Shown here piece after piece: positions 5,267 to 5,903 of a stretch of DNA of 5,903 bases. Origin of the DNA: CAZLPZ01 sp964561535 (GTDB lineage: Bacteria; Pseudomonadota; Alphaproteobacteria; Micavibrionales; Micavibrionaceae). Position numbers and translations under genes: made by a program. The notes beneath the pieces are model-generated. The model was not told where the DNA came from. It made no database searches and worked only from the letters and a program-made list of their open reading frames with translations. The stretch spans positions 1 to 5,903 of the forward strand of contig CAZLPZ010000056.1 in NCBI GenBank assembly GCA_964561535.1. Reading direction: 5' to 3'. Every line of letters starts with the position of its first letter. Position 1 is the first letter of the stretch.

Positions 5267-5570
5267 ACCGCAGACCTTAATTCTTTTAACACACCTGTAC
5301 ATCCTTATCCTATTTACAGGATACAGAAGGCGGGCAAAGACGCAAAGACCTTTTATAGGATAACCAAAAAAGCCCAAAGAACAGTGCCCCTGCGAAAGCT
5401 GGCGTACAGATTTAATTCTTGTTTAAATAAAATCTTGGCCCAACTTGCACCAGAGAAACAGACTGCAGGATCGGCGCAACTTTTCTCCCCTTTTTTCCAA
5501 AAATATGGTATAAGAATCGACAATATGGCTTTTGCCCTATCGACCCCAATTTTAAAGATGAACCACGCCG
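5267..5570. other. Divergent intergenic region between phosphofructokinase and DUF465 genes
   Basis: These 304 bases hold no convincing gene. On the side of the phosphofructokinase leader there is a 6-bp hairpin, TATCCT at 5306-5311 with AGGATA at 5318-5323. It competes with another 6-bp repeat, CCTGTA at 5294-5299 with TACAGG at 5315-5320. Next comes an exact 8-bp tandem duplication, GCAAAGAC, at 5334-5341 and 5342-5349. A TATAAA-like box on the minus strand lies just beyond it (near 5355), but I see no good -35 for it. Another weak pair, TTGCGT/TATCCT, overlaps the tandem repeat. Around 5385-5405 the text CCCCTGCGAAAGCTGGCG resembles half of an alphaproteobacterial palindromic repeat but no longer folds well. 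The right part carries the DUF465 promoter candidate. Confidence 0.6.
5506..5514 (+). promoter_or_regulatory. Extended -10 promoter candidate for the DUF465 gene
   Basis: TGGTATAAG at 5506-5514 fits an extended -10 element (TGN plus TATAAT with one mismatch). No clear -35 box lies 16-18 nt upstream, where the DNA is a pyrimidine run (TTTTCTCCCCTTTTTTCC), as is often tolerated by extended -10 promoters. Transcription would start near 5521, about 50 nt before the DUF465 ATG. Confidence 0.4.
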
Positions 5571-5795
5571 ATGTCCGACCTCCTCGATATGATCACAGAT
5601 GACGATGATATCCGCGCACGATTATCGACCCTGCGCCGCGAACATCAAACATTGGATGACGACATTAACGCCATAACCCGCGGCCCCGGCCCCGTCGATT
5701 TTATGGAACTTCAACGTAAGAAAAAGCGCAAGTTGTGTTTAAAGGACGCAATCATCCATCTGGAAAACCAATTGGTCCCGGATATTATTGCGTAG
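5571..5795 (+). CDS. DUF465 (YdcH-like) small coiled-coil protein
   Basis: This is a 74-residue cytosolic protein of the DUF465 family, whose function is not established. The opening MSDLLDMITDDDDIRARL is acidic. A long helical, likely coiled-coil region at about 12-36 follows (LSTLRREHQTLDDDINAI), then a GPGPVD break at 38-43. A second helix carries the family's hallmark basic run, LQRKKKRKLCLKDAI, at about 47-61, ending HLENQLVPDIIA. Such proteins form helical hairpins. The length is normal for the family. The ATG at 5571 lacks a strong ribosome-binding site (only AAAGATG at 5554-5560), yet the family match fixes the frame. The stop TAG is followed by a terminator 34 nt on, so it is probably a single-gene transcript. 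Confidence 0.9.
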   Translation: MSDLLDMITDDDDIRARLSTLRREHQTLDDDINAITRGPGPVDFMELQRKKKRKLCLKDAIIHLENQLVPDIIA

Positions 5796-5829
5796 CCACC
5801 CCCTCATAAATCAAAAGTCTCCCATAATA

Positions 5830-5857
5830 AAACAGGCCCCGTATTTGGGGCCTGTTT
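5830..5857. terminator. Rho-independent terminator, probably bidirectional
   Basis: A perfect 11-bp stem, AAACAGGCCCC at 5830-5840 with GGGGCCTGTTT at 5847-5857, has the 6-nt loop GTATTT. On the plus strand the T-run is short (TTTGTAT) but the GC-rich stem sits 34 nt after the DUF465 stop. On the minus strand the stem is followed by TTTTATTAT, a better U-tract, so it could also end a convergent transcript entering from the right. Confidence 0.88.
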
Positions 5858-5873
5858 GTATGAATAACCTATT

Positions 5874-5903
5874 TTACCAGGGACACGTAGCAGAATTATT
5901 CCC
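5874..5903 (-). CDS. Possible C-terminal end of a convergent gene (cut by window edge)
   Basis: On the minus strand an open frame enters from the right edge and reads GNNSATCPW before TAA at 5874-5876. The stop lies 16 nt before the terminator stem, whose minus-strand side has the better U-tract, consistent with a convergent gene ending here. Nine codons are too few to identify a family, and an open frame of this length is unremarkable. The call rests on the terminator orientation. Confidence 0.3.
   Translation of the reverse strand, partial: GNNSATCPW

Noticed and set aside
5267..5377. N-terminal extension of the phosphofructokinase to an ATG at 5377
   Set aside because: The 37 added residues do not match the family, whereas the ATG at 5266 has AAGGT 7 nt upstream and begins with the canonical MAKKIGILTSGGDC.
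5385..5405. CCCCTGCGAAAGCTGGCG as a copy of a palindromic repeat
   Set aside because: It resembles the left half of such elements but the right half does not pair, so at most it is a decayed copy.
5400..5460. Possible tRNA ending in CCA
   Set aside because: No acceptor stem, anticodon arm or T-loop GTTCGA-like sequence can be folded.
5384..5602. Plus-strand 72-codon frame ahead of DUF465
   Set aside because: It overlaps the DUF465 start in another frame, has no ribosome-binding site and no recognisable features.
1..5903. CRISPR array, transposase, toxin-antitoxin pair or other defence system
   Set aside because: No regularly spaced repeats, no transposase or nuclease motifs, and no paired small cytosolic genes were seen on either strand.

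Overview
The window reads as chromosomal DNA of an alphaproteobacterium of moderate GC content. The clues are an alpha-type SucC sequence, a Tat-exported MepK/YcbK-like (DUF882) protein, a YdcH-like DUF465 protein, and a nested GTCATCCC...GGGATGAC palindrome of a kind scattered through many alphaproteobacterial genomes. I cannot name genus or species. A phosphofructokinase gene is notable because many alphaproteobacteria lack one and use the Entner-Doudoroff route.

Layout, left to right. Positions 1-1399 (minus strand) hold the sucC-sucD operon of succinyl-CoA synthetase: sucC is complete and sucD is cut by the left edge. A compact palindromic repeat fills the gap between them. Positions 1400-1618 are an AT-rich divergent control region. 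Positions 1619-2038 (plus strand) hold an unrecognised AT-rich gene of 139 codons, the most foreign-looking gene here. It converges on a Tat-exported DUF882 murein hydrolase gene at 2064-2678 (minus). Upstream of that gene lie a possible 24-codon leader ORF, a hairpin and a weak promoter candidate.

Positions 2925-5266 (minus strand) form a tight cluster in the transcription order phosphofructokinase, bacterial PH-domain membrane protein 1, PH-domain membrane protein 2, and a previously uncalled single-pass membrane protein of 44-48 residues. Gaps are 7 nt, a 20-nt overlap, and 6 nt (or 18 nt). The starts of the first three were moved inward from the longest ORFs, on family alignment and, for two of them, on ribosome-binding sites. 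Positions 5267-5570 are a divergent intergenic region. Positions 5571-5795 (plus) encode a small DUF465 coiled-coil protein, followed by a strong stem-loop terminator at 5830-5857. The last 30 bases may be the C-terminal end of a convergent minus-strand gene.

Functionally the window mixes central carbon metabolism (TCA cycle substrate-level phosphorylation, upper glycolysis) with envelope genes (peptidoglycan hydrolase, paired PH-domain membrane proteins, small membrane protein). I see no defence system, CRISPR array, transposase, tRNA or rRNA. The points most worth a second look are the small membrane protein, the orphan AT-rich gene, the mixed active-site signature of the phosphofructokinase and the nested palindrome inside the sucCD operon.
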